The notes under the pieces are model-generated. The model did not search any database and had not been told where the DNA came from. It worked only from the letters and a program-made list of their open reading frames with translations. The translations under genes were made by a program, and so were the position numbers. From Corallincola holothuriorum (lineage in GTDB: Bacteria > Pseudomonadota > Gammaproteobacteria > Enterobacterales > Neiellaceae), in contig NZ_QPID01000001.1 of the NCBI RefSeq assembly GCF_003336225.1, positions 124,001 through 188,000 on the forward strand: a stretch of DNA of 64,000 nt, in the 5' to 3' direction. Below are positions 48,234-56,966 of the stretch, piece after piece. Positions within the stretch are counted from its first letter, which is position 1, and each line of letters opens with the position of its first letter.

Positions 48234-48237
48234 TTAG
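48234..48237. repeat. Target-site duplication, left copy
   Basis: TTAG, repeated at 49506-49509 on the other side of the element. Confidence 0.8.
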
Positions 48238-48289
48238 TGTAGTTGACCCGATTCAGTAGACACCAAAGTCAAACAAGACGGAGGTGTTT

Positions 48290-48631
48290 ATGCCAGCCTA
48301 TAAGAACGCAAAGAAGACGAAGCAATACACGACAGAATTTAAGGCGACAGCAGTCAAACTGACTCACTACAAAGGCGCTACAGTGAAAGGAGTCGCTGAG
48401 TCATTAGGTATCCATCCTTTCATGCTGTCTCGCTGGAGAAAGGAGTACCGAGAAGGGAAAATCATGTCCGATCGTCGTAAAAAACTATTCAAGAAACCCG
48501 CTTCAGTCAGTGAAAACGAAAAGATAGCTGCGCTTGAGAAAGAGAACGCGCAGCTGAAGCTGGAGAACGATCTGCTAAAAAAGTGGCAACGGTTCGAAGC
48601 GGAAGAAAACCGACGAGGTTCAGATTCATAG
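48290..48631 (+). CDS. IS3-family transposase OrfA
   Basis: 113 residues. Helix-turn-helix (FKATAVKLTHYKGATVKGVAESLGIHPFMLSRWRKEY region) followed by a leucine-zipper-like coil (ALEKENAQLKLENDLLKK). ATG 48290 has GGAGG 5 nt upstream. The sequence AAAAAAG at 48577-48583 is a classic -1 frameshift site leading into OrfB. Confidence 0.93.
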   Translation: MPAYKNAKKTKQYTTEFKATAVKLTHYKGATVKGVAESLGIHPFMLSRWRKEYREGKIMSDRRKKLFKKPASVSENEKIAALEKENAQLKLENDLLKKWQRFEAEENRRGSDS

Positions 48632-49470
48632 AGGCCTACCGTCATCGGTTTCCTATTGCACTGATGTGCCGTTTTCTCAATGTTTCACGAGCAGGCTACT
48701 ATGCCTGGAAGCAACGCGAAGTCAGTCATCATTACTTGGTTGACCGCGTGTTGGAGCATCGCATTAAACAGCTCTTTGAGGCCAATCGTGGCGTTTACGG
48801 AAGCCCTCGAATACATGCCGCGCTTAAGCGTGAAGGCATTGCTACCAGTCGTAAGCGAGTGGCTCGCTTAATGAGGGAGAATGGACTGAGAGCACGTTGT
48901 GTCAGGGTTTATCGGCGTATCGCAGGTTTGCATCGCTTCTTTCTTCGACACCCGAACAGACGCAGAGAGTTGCCAAAGCCGATGAAGAGCAATGAACACT
49001 GGGCGGCGGATCTGACTTATGTCAGGCAGGGGCAACGATGGCTTTACCTTGCTGTGGTTATCGACCTTTACTCCAGGCGAGTGGTCGGTTGGTCACTTGG
49101 GGCCGAGAAATCTGCCGCGTTGACGCTGTCATCATTGCGTATGGCGATACGTAACCGACGGCCAGAAGCGGGGTTAATATTCCACACAGACCGAGGCTCT
49201 GAATACGGTGCGGCTGAAATTCAACACGAGTTGAAAAAGCATGGCATGAAGCCAAGCATGAACAGGCCAAGACACTGCACCGACAATGCTGAAATGGAAT
49301 CATTCTTCCATTCACTCAAAGGTGAGTTGATTCAAGGCGTACAGTTTAAAAGTGAATGCGATTTACGTGACAAAGTCGCTGGCTATATCCAGCATTTTTA
49401 TAACAGAATAAGATTGCACTCGAGCTTAAATTACATGAGTCCAATCGAATACGAAGCTGTGGCGCGGTAG
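48583..49470 (+). CDS. IS3-family transposase OrfB (DDE integrase domain)
   Basis: 295 residues in the -1 frame relative to OrfA, probably made as the OrfAB fusion. HTH_21 region (YGSPRIHAALKREGI), then rve domain: Asp in WAADLTYVRQG, Asp in FHTDRGSEY and Glu in DNAEMESFFHSLK. All three catalytic residues are present. Confidence 0.95.
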   Translation: MATVRSGRKPTRFRFIEAYRHRFPIALMCRFLNVSRAGYYAWKQREVSHHYLVDRVLEHRIKQLFEANRGVYGSPRIHAALKREGIATSRKRVARLMRENGLRARCVRVYRRIAGLHRFFLRHPNRRRELPKPMKSNEHWAADLTYVRQGQRWLYLAVVIDLYSRRVVGWSLGAEKSAALTLSSLRMAIRNRRPEAGLIFHTDRGSEYGAAEIQHELKKHGMKPSMNRPRHCTDNAEMESFFHSLKGELIQGVQFKSECDLRDKVAGYIQHFYNRIRLHSSLNYMSPIEYEAVAR

Positions 49471-49505
49471 ATGAGAAGGGTGTCTATTTTATCGGGTGAA
49501 CATCA

Positions 49506-49509
49506 TTAG
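49506..49509. repeat. Target-site duplication, right copy
   Basis: TTAG, matching 48234-48237. Confidence 0.8.
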
Positions 49510-49838
49510 TGGAGGTTGGCTTGGGTGCGTTTTGGTAGCTCAAACGTGCTTGCCACACCTGCAAGGTTTCGGAAGCTGGCTGAACAACTAATGCAGCAGC
49601 GAGTTGTTGGGCAAACTGTTTTGGAGATGAATGATACAGCGCTTCAAGTGCTTCTGGCGTTTTCAGTTTATTGATGACTTCGTTGTTATCCATAACAACC
49701 TCTTCGTGGAAATATGGCTGCAGTGATGCTAACAAATAGGGCTGATAATATCTTGATATGGTTTTTAATTATCAACGATTAAAGCAGAATGCTGTAAAAG
49801 CAAAGCGAATGACAAGAAGTTCATTGTCATAGGTAATC

Positions 49839-49863
49839 GGCACCAACAACAGATTGTTGGTGC
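49839..49863 (-). terminator. Hairpin after the lipase gene
   Basis: Stem GGCACCAACA / TGTTGGTGCC type, 10 to 11 bp, just 3' of the minus-strand lipase gene. No T-run, so termination is likely but not proven. Confidence 0.55.
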
Positions 49864-49892
49864 CGACAAGCATCACTACTCTAGCTAAATGA

Positions 49893-50981
49893 CTACACAG
49901 AACAGGCCGGACAGATCGGATCGCCGCCAGCACCTGTCATATAGCCGCCTGCACAGCTGACGGATTGACAGGCGATACAGTGAGCAGCGCCAATTTTACT
50001 GAGGTCTAAACCTAGCAGTTGCGCTTCTGCCAGTTCCGGCGTGGCGTCTCCAGATAACGTAGGATCAGCGGCGAGTTCTGCCAGCGTTTGATAGTGATCA
50101 CCTAGGCCAAACAGGGCTGCCAGTATTTGTACAAAGCGATATTCCGGGATCGCCTGATAGTTATCTATGCCAACCACATCACCACTTGACGTAACAAAAT
50201 CTAGTTTGCCGAGCGAGCTATAATCCCAGTTTTGGGTGGAGTGCAGGGCTGCGCATATTTTGGGGAAGTAATGACAAAACGCTTTTCCTAGTTTCGTATC
50301 GCCAATCCCCTTGAACAGGTCGACAAATTCTTGTGTCGGCGGCAAAAACGGTACTAGGTCTAAGTAGTTTTCAAGCCGAGTGACAGGCAGAGCCATGGGA
50401 TAGTGGGTAACAAAATTGGTATCTCCGGGATGGGGAGATGCGAAGGTGACGACTTGGGTGGCGATGATATTCTCACCTAACATTAATCGTGCCGCACCTA
50501 GTGAAGCCAACGGCCCGCCTTTGCTGTGTCCGGTAACGTAAATGGGTGCTGAAGGGTATTTTTGTTGCAGTAATTCCACTGCGGTAACGACATCCTCCCA
50601 TAGGGTATTTAGCGCGGCCCAAAAACCTGAGTGCACTTTACCGGGCAATGGTGGGGCGGAGACTGGGGCAGAATCCACAATGTCTTGCCACCAATCCTCT
50701 AGGCTGGCGACTGTCCATGCCGGCGGTAAGGTGCCCCGGAAGGCGATGATAATCCCATCCTGATTAATTCCAACCAAGCAGGCGTTGATCTTTGGCCCTG
50801 ATCCCCCGCCGGATTTTGTTGCTGAAATTGCGGTGGGTGGTGCGGTCCAATTTACTGCTGGATCGTAAATGGCTGGCGCGATATAGCTGCCAGTTTTACT
50901 ACTGATACCGTAAGCACAATTACAGGCGCAAGCGAGTCGAGAGAAAAGCGTTGGGGCAGTGTTAGCCGTAGGTGATGACAT
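49893..50981 (-). CDS. Class 3 lipase-like hydrolase
   Basis: 362 residues. Nucleophile in VTGHSKGGPLA, Asp in NYLDLVPFL and His in LGDHYQT, the lipase_3 triad. IIIAFRGTLPPAW gives the oxyanion region. A C-terminal tail of about 30 residues carries four Cys in two pairs (HCIACQSVSC, DPICPACS), possibly a small metal-binding knuckle. No signal peptide. Confidence 0.85.
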   Translation of the reverse strand: MSSPTANTAPTLFSRLACACNCAYGISSKTGSYIAPAIYDPAVNWTAPPTAISATKSGGGSGPKINACLVGINQDGIIIAFRGTLPPAWTVASLEDWWQDIVDSAPVSAPPLPGKVHSGFWAALNTLWEDVVTAVELLQQKYPSAPIYVTGHSKGGPLASLGAARLMLGENIIATQVVTFASPHPGDTNFVTHYPMALPVTRLENYLDLVPFLPPTQEFVDLFKGIGDTKLGKAFCHYFPKICAALHSTQNWDYSSLGKLDFVTSSGDVVGIDNYQAIPEYRFVQILAALFGLGDHYQTLAELAADPTLSGDATPELAEAQLLGLDLSKIGAAHCIACQSVSCAGGYMTGAGGDPICPACSV

Positions 50982-51095
50982 CCGTTTGTCCTTATTAATC
51001 CTTGTGTGTGAACTATAGGCTTAAGACAAGGTAGGACATTTTACAAATAGCCATTGGCTATAAGCGCCGTGTTTCCTATTAGCTAAGGAAACTAA

Positions 51096-51119
51096 AACCG
51101 ACAGCATTGGCTGTCGGTT
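51096..51119 (-). terminator. Hairpin terminator, copy 1
   Basis: Stem AACCGACAGC / GCTGTCGGTT with loop ATTG-type; an almost identical hairpin occurs 680 bp away. It follows the 195-residue membrane protein gene on the minus strand; T-rich on the minus side (AGTTTCC). Confidence 0.7.
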
Positions 51120-51128
51120 GGGAGGGTG

Positions 51129-51716
51129 TTACTGCGCTGAAATGATATTTAACGTGATCAACAATCCGAAAATAACCAAAAACCAAAGCAAGGCACCGAG
51201 GAACAACCAAAGACAATTAAAAACAGTGAGGGTGCGATTTGAATTTGCGGCGGGGTCATTGCAAGCGATATTTGCCTTGAGCTGGCCTTGTAGCAGTGCC
51301 CAGCAGATAATAGGGATAAATGCCAAGCTTGAATATGCCAATAGTGGCGCAACAATCTCATTGCTTGCCAATTTGTCTAAAAGCCGACCAAGTATGGTCA
51401 ATACCACAAAAACGGTAGCCGCAAAGCTTAGCGACTTACGGGCTGGATGGTTACCTTGTTGGTACTTATCGTCAATAACGCCAAACAGGGCATGGGTGAA
51501 GAAGATGGCGAATATAGCCCGAGGGATTGGCCAGATGTTGTCGTTATTGTGTTTTTTAAACAGACTCCAATGCTTATAAAACCAGTAGATAGAGTAAAAA
51601 CCTAGGGTACCAATAAAAAGGATGACAAACTTTAACGGTGATACGACGTAGAACTCTTGGGACACTTCCGTGTTTGTATTGGAGATCTCTGGTGCTGCAT
51701 TGAGAACCTCTTCCAT
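51129..51716 (-). CDS. Membrane protein of unknown function (DUF4234-like opening)
   Basis: 195 residues. Cytoplasmic acidic N terminus, then four hydrophobic helices; FVILFIGTLGFYSIYWFYKHW resembles the start of DUF4234-type proteins. Not further assignable. Confidence 0.6.
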   Translation of the reverse strand: MEEVLNAAPEISNTNTEVSQEFYVVSPLKFVILFIGTLGFYSIYWFYKHWSLFKKHNNDNIWPIPRAIFAIFFTHALFGVIDDKYQQGNHPARKSLSFAATVFVVLTILGRLLDKLASNEIVAPLLAYSSLAFIPIICWALLQGQLKANIACNDPAANSNRTLTVFNCLWLFLGALLWFLVIFGLLITLNIISAQ

Positions 51717-51773
51717 CTCAATTTCCTCATTTTGATTTTTGTCTGTGTATCTGCCGAAAGTTGGTGACGTTAA

Positions 51774-51799
51774 AAACCGACAGCATTGGCTGTCGGTTT
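51774..51799 (-). terminator. Hairpin terminator, copy 2
   Basis: Same core as the hairpin at 51096 (ACCGACAGC / GCTGTCGGT), with flanking A and T. Follows the DUF4870 gene on the minus strand. Confidence 0.7.
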
Positions 51800-51818
51800 G
51801 ACGTGTGTGGCAAACAGG

Positions 51819-52169
51819 TTATTTGATCAAACGGATCGCAAAGGGGACACGGAATGGCTTGCCACTCGATGCCGCGATAGCTCCCATGATACAAAATACT
51901 AAATGACAAATACCCACGACTGGCATCAGTAAAGCGCCGATCACGACAATCACCAAAATGGCTGATAACAGGTAACCGATTGCAGCAGTAATTGACCAGT
52001 TCAACGCTTCTTTTGCCTGATCCTGCAGGTACGGATCATCTTTCTTGATGAGGTAAAAAATAAGGCCCGGAATAAAGCCAAAAAAGATCGTACCGATCCA
52101 TGTCAGTAGCGCCATGTTTTTAGTGTCTTGAGAGATCTCTGCCTCTACTTCTGTTATTTCGTCACTCAT
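51819..52169 (-). CDS. DUF4870 family membrane protein
   Basis: 116 residues. Acidic start MSDEITEVEAEISQDTK, then NMALLTWIGTIFFGFIPGLIFYLIKKDDP...QAKEALNWSI, the DUF4870/Tic20-like pattern with three helices. ATG 52169 has AAGGAAAT upstream; the earlier start was rejected. Confidence 0.88.
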   Translation of the reverse strand: MSDEITEVEAEISQDTKNMALLTWIGTIFFGFIPGLIFYLIKKDDPYLQDQAKEALNWSITAAIGYLLSAILVIVVIGALLMPVVGICHLVFCIMGAIAASSGKPFRVPFAIRLIK

Positions 52170-52344
52170 TTGATTTCCTTTCTTGTATTCCCGATGGTGG
52201 CTTGCATTGTATTTCGCAATCAGCACCACTGATTTGTCATTGCTACCTGCTTTACTCTAAAGCCTGTTTGAAATCATATCTATAACCTTATTAGTTGTGA
52301 GTTCAAACATTTGCACGCCAATGTCAGAAAAAACAGCTTTCTGG

Positions 52345-53325
52345 CTACAGATTAAACGTGGCAATAAAAGGTGCGTGATCTGATTCGGGATACTTGCTGT
52401 CATAAGAGAATGGCAAACTCTCGTCATGCAGGTTTTCGTTGTGTATCTCTGCGCTGATAAAGCAGGTTAACAACGACTGTGAAATGAGCATATGGTCGAG
52501 TAGATTTTTCTGGCCGTGGTGTAGATGGCTAAACTTTGTTGAATCGGCGATATTTCTGCTGCAAGAGATCAACACGCGATCCCGAAGATTTAGGTTGTTG
52601 GTATTTTCCACTGCGCCGGTCATCGCCTCGATCGGCACTTCGCCAGGCGCGGCGTTAAAATCACCGCATACTACTATTTTTGCGTCAGGATCGGCATCGA
52701 ATATCTGGTCTACCAAAATACGCGTTTCAAGCGCTTGTCCCACGCGTTTTATTGATGACAGGAAATAGCCCTCAGCCCATCCTGCCGCGCTATGCCAGCT
52801 AAAGCCGTTCTTTTGACCTGCAACTTTGGATGCCAGTCTAGACTTTAAATGCAGGTTAATCATGTGAAGTTTAGAGCCATCGGGCAATAGCAATTTGGCA
52901 TGAAGAATAGGGCGTTCCCAGCTCAGATCTTTCGCTTCCATTTCTGGTGGGTTAGCGGTGACTTTCCGATACGACAGCTTGGCAATGTGGTCATTGCGAT
53001 ATTGATACTCGGCCTCAATTTCAAATTTAGAAAGGATCACTAAATTGCGTTTGTCGTAGGGCGTGTTTTGGGTTTTGGTAAATGCTCGATGATAGTGTTC
53101 GTATTGGGTGCCTGCCAACACGGTATCAAGCGCAGATAAAACTCGGCTTGGATTATGACTGGTATGAGCGGAGGTTTCCTGACCATGAACTTCCTGTAGA
53201 CAAATAATATCTGCGTTGATGCGCTCGAAAGCAGCTTTAAGAATTGGCACGCGTTGATTCAGACTGGGATTGGTTTCGTCTGCTGGCGTATCTAAATTTT
53301 CAACATTAAAGGTTGCGATCCGCAT
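52345..53325 (-). CDS. Endonuclease/exonuclease/phosphatase-family protein
   Basis: 326 residues. EEP-fold residues: ATFNVENL (metal Asn), IICLQEVHGQ (Glu), MINLHLKSR, VVCGDFNAAPGE (Asp/Asn) and ESDHAPFIATF (His). No signal peptide. Could be a nuclease or phosphodiesterase. Confidence 0.9.
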   Translation of the reverse strand: MRIATFNVENLDTPADETNPSLNQRVPILKAAFERINADIICLQEVHGQETSAHTSHNPSRVLSALDTVLAGTQYEHYHRAFTKTQNTPYDKRNLVILSKFEIEAEYQYRNDHIAKLSYRKVTANPPEMEAKDLSWERPILHAKLLLPDGSKLHMINLHLKSRLASKVAGQKNGFSWHSAAGWAEGYFLSSIKRVGQALETRILVDQIFDADPDAKIVVCGDFNAAPGEVPIEAMTGAVENTNNLNLRDRVLISCSRNIADSTKFSHLHHGQKNLLDHMLISQSLLTCFISAEIHNENLHDESLPFSYDSKYPESDHAPFIATFNL

Positions 53326-53544
53326 GACGGCATCCTTGTGTATTAGTGCCGATGATTACTCAAACTATAGATCCCTCGTCTGCCTTTTGGTTGACTTGTA
53401 TGCTTTGCATAGTCAAATTAAGGCGGAAGAGGTGCACCTGCAAGCCAGTTTTGACGCTGATTACCTGCAGTACAAAGCGCGTGTGCGTAGATCGATTTAG
53501 CTCCTGTTTAAGAAAGTGGTTATTTAACGTTGAAGGACTAACGC

Positions 53545-53967
53545 ATGGAAGTCATTGTTCCGGAACTCCCTGAAAGCACTACGTCCGCAAAGGTTAGTGC
53601 GTTGAATGTCCGTTGCGGAGATTCGGTTGGCTCCGATCAAATACTCGCAGAGATAGAAACCGACAAAGTTATATTGGAAATCGTCGCTCCAGCAGCTGCA
53701 GTGGTAGCAGGGATAAATGTGTCCGCGGGTGACTTTGTCGAATCTAAGCAGCTTTTATTGGTGCTTTCTGATGTGGTTGAACATGGATCCGTTGATCTGC
53801 TAGAGGCAGATTCAGTGGATGTGCGTCAGGGCATCTCAGTAAAGCTCGAGCAAGAATACCAGCAAAAGAGCGATTCAAAAGGTAACCGGCAAGGCCACGG
53901 TTTGGGTATGATGCTGTTGGGTACCATGGTTATTGGTGCCATGTTAATTATTATTGGGCTGCAATAA
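53545..53967 (+). CDS. Stand-alone lipoyl domain fused to a membrane helix
   Basis: 140 residues. The first 76 residues are a lipoyl/biotinyl domain with the lipoyl Lys in EIETDKVILEIVAP and flanking PELPESTTSA. A linker follows, then a C-terminal hydrophobic helix (LGMMLLGTMVIGAMLIIIGL). No acyltransferase domain follows, unlike E2 proteins. Role unknown; it may hold a mobile acyl group or interact with a dehydrogenase at the membrane. The next gene is a small membrane protein. Confidence 0.85.
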   Translation: MEVIVPELPESTTSAKVSALNVRCGDSVGSDQILAEIETDKVILEIVAPAAAVVAGINVSAGDFVESKQLLLVLSDVVEHGSVDLLEADSVDVRQGISVKLEQEYQQKSDSKGNRQGHGLGMMLLGTMVIGAMLIIIGLQ

Positions 53968-54012
53968 TCTTGTGGCTAATTCTAAGTGGAAAATGAATCA
54001 ATTGAGTGACGG

Positions 54013-54234
54013 ATGTTAAGTAGAAAGTTAGTCACCGCAGGTGTCATCATTGGGGGCCTGGCCGCAGCCTTGGTCATGTTTATCGCATGGCAATACAGCC
54101 CTCAGTGTGAGTTTGATTGTGAGGGCAACGTCGATTGGCGCAACCTGTTGATGCTGGGCGGCGTGAGCTTTTTGCAGGTATTTGTGTTTGTTGTCTGTTT
54201 GGTACTTTTTATTCGGGCGATTAAACGCTTGTAA
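54013..54234 (+). CDS. Small two-helix membrane protein
   Basis: 73 residues with two membrane helices and a short loop holding two Cys (PQCEFDCEGN). 46 nt behind the lipoyl-domain gene, possibly its partner. Not recognised. Confidence 0.6.
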   Translation: MLSRKLVTAGVIIGGLAAALVMFIAWQYSPQCEFDCEGNVDWRNLLMLGGVSFLQVFVFVVCLVLFIRAIKRL

Positions 54235-54493
54235 CGTGCTTGTCCTCTCTTTGAGTCAATCATCAGTTTCGCTAAGCCCTTAGATTAGGTGGGATTACAC
54301 GGGGTTTAGTCGATGAACTAGAGTGTCGGTTTTGCTAGATAGCGACGTGTAGTGGGGATGGGTGGTAGCGAGAACGAGCTGAACGCCATCGCCTCGATTG
54401 GCAGCGGTGCTTTGTTCCCGTATGGCGTTCAAGTTGTCAGCCATGGCATGTTGAATAGCTATTGATAGAGCGTTCTGTCCACCAAGCGGCGTC

Positions 54494-54529
54494 AAAAACG
54501 AGTGAAGGCCGCTATAGCGACCCTCACTC
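54494..54529 (-). terminator. Rho-independent terminator of nifF
   Basis: On the minus strand a 13-bp stem (GAGTGAGGGTCGC / GCGGCCTTCACTC with G-U pairs, loop TATA) precedes GTTTTT, 17 nt after the nifF stop. Confidence 0.85.
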
Positions 54530-54545
54530 AGGGTTTAGTTGGCAA

Positions 54546-55082
54546 CTAAACCAATTCACTTTCCAACTGTGCTAACCAGGTGGCCACACGATCAGCGGTC
54601 AGATCGCTTTGATTGTCATTATCGAGTACGAGACCGACAAAACGACCATCTTCATCAACCGCTTGTGATTCATTAAAGGTGTAGCCATCTGTCGGCCAAC
54701 TACCGATGACTTCTGCACCACATTCATCGACGGCGTCGTAAAGCTCACCCAGGGCATCAACGAATTCGTCTGGGTAATTCACTTGATCGCCTAATCCATA
54801 AAGGGCGACTTTTTTTCCTTCCAGATCCAGCTCGTCGAAGTTGGGCATAAACTCTTCCCAGCTTTCTGTCTGACACTCTGACGACAATCCGGGCAGTTGC
54901 CCTTCACCTAGGGTGGGAGTGCCGAGGATCAAAACATCGTAGCTGAGCAGGGTATCTGCATCGATACGGTTAATATTGAGTGGTTTATCGGCCACCTCTG
55001 CGCCCAAACTGTTGAATATCTGCTTGGCGACTTTGCGTGTATTGCCGGTGTCGGTTCCGAAGAAAATGCCTACTTTTGCCAT
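54546..55082 (-). CDS. nifF: Flavodoxin NifF, electron donor to nitrogenase
   Basis: 178 residues, long-chain flavodoxin. FMN phosphate loop IFFGTDTGNTRKVA, ring-binding TPTLGEGQ and YGLGDQVNYPDEF. It carries electrons to NifH. A dedicated sigma-54 promoter and NifA site lie just upstream; the next genes upstream, rnf, end at their own terminator. Confidence 0.95.
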   Translation of the reverse strand: MAKVGIFFGTDTGNTRKVAKQIFNSLGAEVADKPLNINRIDADTLLSYDVLILGTPTLGEGQLPGLSSECQTESWEEFMPNFDELDLEGKKVALYGLGDQVNYPDEFVDALGELYDAVDECGAEVIGSWPTDGYTFNESQAVDEDGRFVGLVLDNDNQSDLTADRVATWLAQLESELV

Positions 55083-55140
55083 GGTCTGAGCTCCTTAAAT
55101 ACCTGCCAAAAGGCAGCAAAAACATATCTAACTATGACAT

Positions 55141-55156
55141 TGCAATAAGGTTGCCA
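55141..55156 (-). promoter_or_regulatory. Sigma-54 promoter of nifF
   Basis: On the minus strand TGGCAACCTTATTGCA: GG and GC separated by 10 bases (complement of 55154-55155 and 55142-55143). Close to the consensus. Start of transcription would lie about 48 nt before nifF. Confidence 0.88.
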
Positions 55157-55239
55157 TGCTCGTTGTGACTATAACTTATTGAATTTATTGGTAGAGTGGC
55201 TGATGTTGGTACGGCTGATGTGGCATTGTCATACGACAT

Positions 55240-55255
55240 TGTCGGAAACAAGACA
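55240..55255. promoter_or_regulatory. NifA upstream activator site for nifF
   Basis: TGT-CGGAAACAAG-ACA, an exact TGT-N10-ACA, 84 bases upstream of the -24 element. Confidence 0.78.
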
Positions 55256-55330
55256 GTGGTAGTGTGGGAACAAACATTTTGCCAAGGCACGCTTTGGCAA
55301 AGTTGCTGCGCGATCTGAGATGACGACGGC

Positions 55331-55357
55331 AAAAAAAGGGGCGCTTTGACGCGCCCC
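55331..55357 (-). terminator. Rho-independent terminator of the rnf operon
   Basis: On the minus strand GGGGCGC / GCGCCCC with loop GTCAAA, then seven Ts, 32 nt after rnfH. Confidence 0.95.
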
Positions 55358-55388
55358 GACGGCTCAAACTATGACGGTGTAGATTGGA

Positions 55389-55652
55389 TTATTCGTCATC
55401 ATCATCGTCTTCCGGTGGAAGCCAAGTGGTGGGGCGATATATCTCCACTCTGTCACCTTCCACCAGTCGTGTCTCTAGCGTGGCTAGCTTGCCGAAAATA
55501 CCGACTTTCTGTTGGTCTAGCTGGATCTCGGGAAACAGCTCCTGCAGGCCAGAGCGGTTAATCGCGCTGATCACGGTCGCATATTCAGGCAGATCTAGAT
55601 CCATCCACACCTGTTGTTCAGGCAGAGCGTAAGCGATACTGATACGCATCAT
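55389..55652 (-). CDS. rnfH: RnfH family protein (ubiquitin-like fold)
   Basis: 87 residues. ISIAYALPEQQVWMDLDLPE, GIFGKLA and DRVEIYRP are the RnfH signature; the tail is a run of Asp/Glu. Last gene of rnfABCDGEH, overlapping the end of rnfE. Role in Rnf maturation is presumed. Confidence 0.93.
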   Translation of the reverse strand: MMRISIAYALPEQQVWMDLDLPEYATVISAINRSGLQELFPEIQLDQQKVGIFGKLATLETRLVEGDRVEIYRPTTWLPPEDDDDDE

Positions 55653-56335
55653 TAACCTCCTTCTACGGCAGTGACGAGTTTATTCTTGGCTGCTTTTCTC
55701 GCCGCGATATGTTGTTCGAGTAAACGTTTCGCGGACAACATGCCACCTAAGATCAAGAAGCCGCCGGGGGGCAGGATCAGCAGCAGGATGCCACGATAAT
55801 CGGGGATAATTACCATCTCTAGAAACGCAAAATGTTTTCCAAGCAGCAAACTGGCGTTGGCAAACAAGGTGCCGGCGCCAAATAGCTCTCGAATGCCACC
55901 CATCAATACCAGTACCCAGGTAAACCCCAGTCCCATCGCCAGCCCGTCAGCTGCCGCGGGTAGTATGGCATTACGACTGGCAAACGACTCGACGCGGCCA
56001 AGAATGGCGCAGTTGGTAACGATTAATGGAATAAACAGCCCTAACACTTTATGTAATGGGTGAAGCCAGGCATTGAGCAGTAGATCTGTAATGGTAACCA
56101 GCGTTGCGATCATCAGAATATTGACCGGAATACGCACCGCACGGCTGATCAAGGGGTTAAACAGTGAGGCCAGTACGTTGGCTGCAACCATCACCACCAG
56201 TGAGGCCAAGCCTAGCCCCAAACCATTGGTTGCACTGGTTGTCACCGCCAGCAAAGGACACAAAGCCAAACTTTGTCCCAAAACCACATTATTGTTCCAG
56301 AAGCCGTCGGCAAAGATTTTACGGTAATCACTCAT
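55652..56335 (-). CDS. rnfE: Rnf complex subunit E
   Basis: 227 residues, six helices. [20 protein letters not shown], and [15 protein letters not shown], the RnfA/E paralogue motif, here in its E version. Forms the membrane core with RnfA around a [2Fe-2S] site (Cys in both motifs). Overlaps rnfG by four bases. Confidence 0.95.
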   Translation of the reverse strand: MSDYRKIFADGFWNNNVVLGQSLALCPLLAVTTSATNGLGLGLASLVVMVAANVLASLFNPLISRAVRIPVNILMIATLVTITDLLLNAWLHPLHKVLGLFIPLIVTNCAILGRVESFASRNAILPAAADGLAMGLGFTWVLVLMGGIRELFGAGTLFANASLLLGKHFAFLEMVIIPDYRGILLLILPPGGFLILGGMLSAKRLLEQHIAARKAAKNKLVTAVEGG

Positions 56336-56958
56336 GGCGTTTCCTCCGTTGGGGAGAGATCTTGCTTGAGGGGGAGATCTTTAAGTGCGCGATGAACGCC
56401 GTTAACGATCGCTCTTGGGGTTATGGTGGCTCCACTGAATTGGTCGAATTCGCCGCCGTCTTTGCGAACGGCCCATTGCTCGTCACCTGTATTGCCAAGT
56501 GAATGGCCGTCAAAAGCGAGTATCCAGTCACTTTTGGCCAGTTCGATTTTGTCCCCTAGGCCAGGCGTTTCAGCATGGGACAGCACTCTTACGCCAAGGA
56601 TCTCGCCCTGAGGATCGGTACCGATCAGCAGTGAGATGGCACCGGCATACCCCATCGATTCTGTTTTTAGTACATAGCCTGTGACTTGGCCTTGTGCATT
56701 CATTGCGGTGAACATGGCGTAGTCGTGGCCTTCGGTACTGAAATGCTGTTCTGATTTAAGGATGTCGTTTTGATATCTTTCTAAAGGCATTACTTGCGCC
56801 AACCCTGCTAACTGATCTTCCTCTGCGCGCATGGCGATTGCCGGCGCGGTCAGCAGGTTTGTCAGCAGCAGGCATAGTGTGGCCGTGCCCGTAGCACCGG
56901 CGAGCAGTGCCGTTTGATAGCTGAGTGTGTCACGCATTTTTTCGATACAAGGCAACAT
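56332..56958 (-). CDS. rnfG: Rnf complex subunit G, FMN-binding
   Basis: 208 residues. One N-terminal membrane helix, then a periplasmic FMN domain with covalent flavin Thr in [13 protein letters not shown] and [12 protein letters not shown]. Overlaps rnfE at its end. Confidence 0.94.
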   Translation of the reverse strand: MLPCIEKMRDTLSYQTALLAGATGTATLCLLLTNLLTAPAIAMRAEEDQLAGLAQVMPLERYQNDILKSEQHFSTEGHDYAMFTAMNAQGQVTGYVLKTESMGYAGAISLLIGTDPQGEILGVRVLSHAETPGLGDKIELAKSDWILAFDGHSLGNTGDEQWAVRKDGGEFDQFSGATITPRAIVNGVHRALKDLPLKQDLSPTEETP

Positions 56959-56966
56959 AGGTCCTC

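Larger units (their letters stand above)
48238..49505 (+). mobile_element. IS3-family insertion sequence
   Basis: 1268 bp with TG...CA ends and imperfect terminal inverted repeats sharing ACCCGAT and TAGACACC at the same spacing (left from 48246, right inverted from 49497). It holds two overlapping transposase frames joined by a -1 slip site. A 4-bp TTAG duplication flanks it. The short duplication and near-intact frames suggest a recent insertion. Confidence 0.93.
47165..49693 (-). pseudogene. Multi-spanning membrane protein gene (DUF4153-like) split by an IS3-family element
   Basis: The 5' piece (49693 to 49506, MDNNEVINKLKTPEALEALY) and the 3' piece (48233 to 47165, RLLYFVIAISLLAGG onward, about ten membrane helices) lie on both sides of the insertion sequence. 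Removing the element and one TTAG copy joins them in one frame of 419 codons: 188 + 1069 = 1257 bases. The cytoplasmic N terminus of about 60 residues is thus separated from the membrane part. The gene is probably inactive, though the 3' part has an in-frame TTG at 48226. DUF4153 is a suggestion from topology and the N/RNxxR-type segment; function unknown. Confidence 0.85.

Noticed and set aside
54295-54495. Minus-strand open frame of 66 codons behind nifF
   Set aside because: It would start at TTG inside the T-tract of the nifF terminator with no ribosome binding site. The sequence looks somewhat protein-like but there is nothing to support expression.
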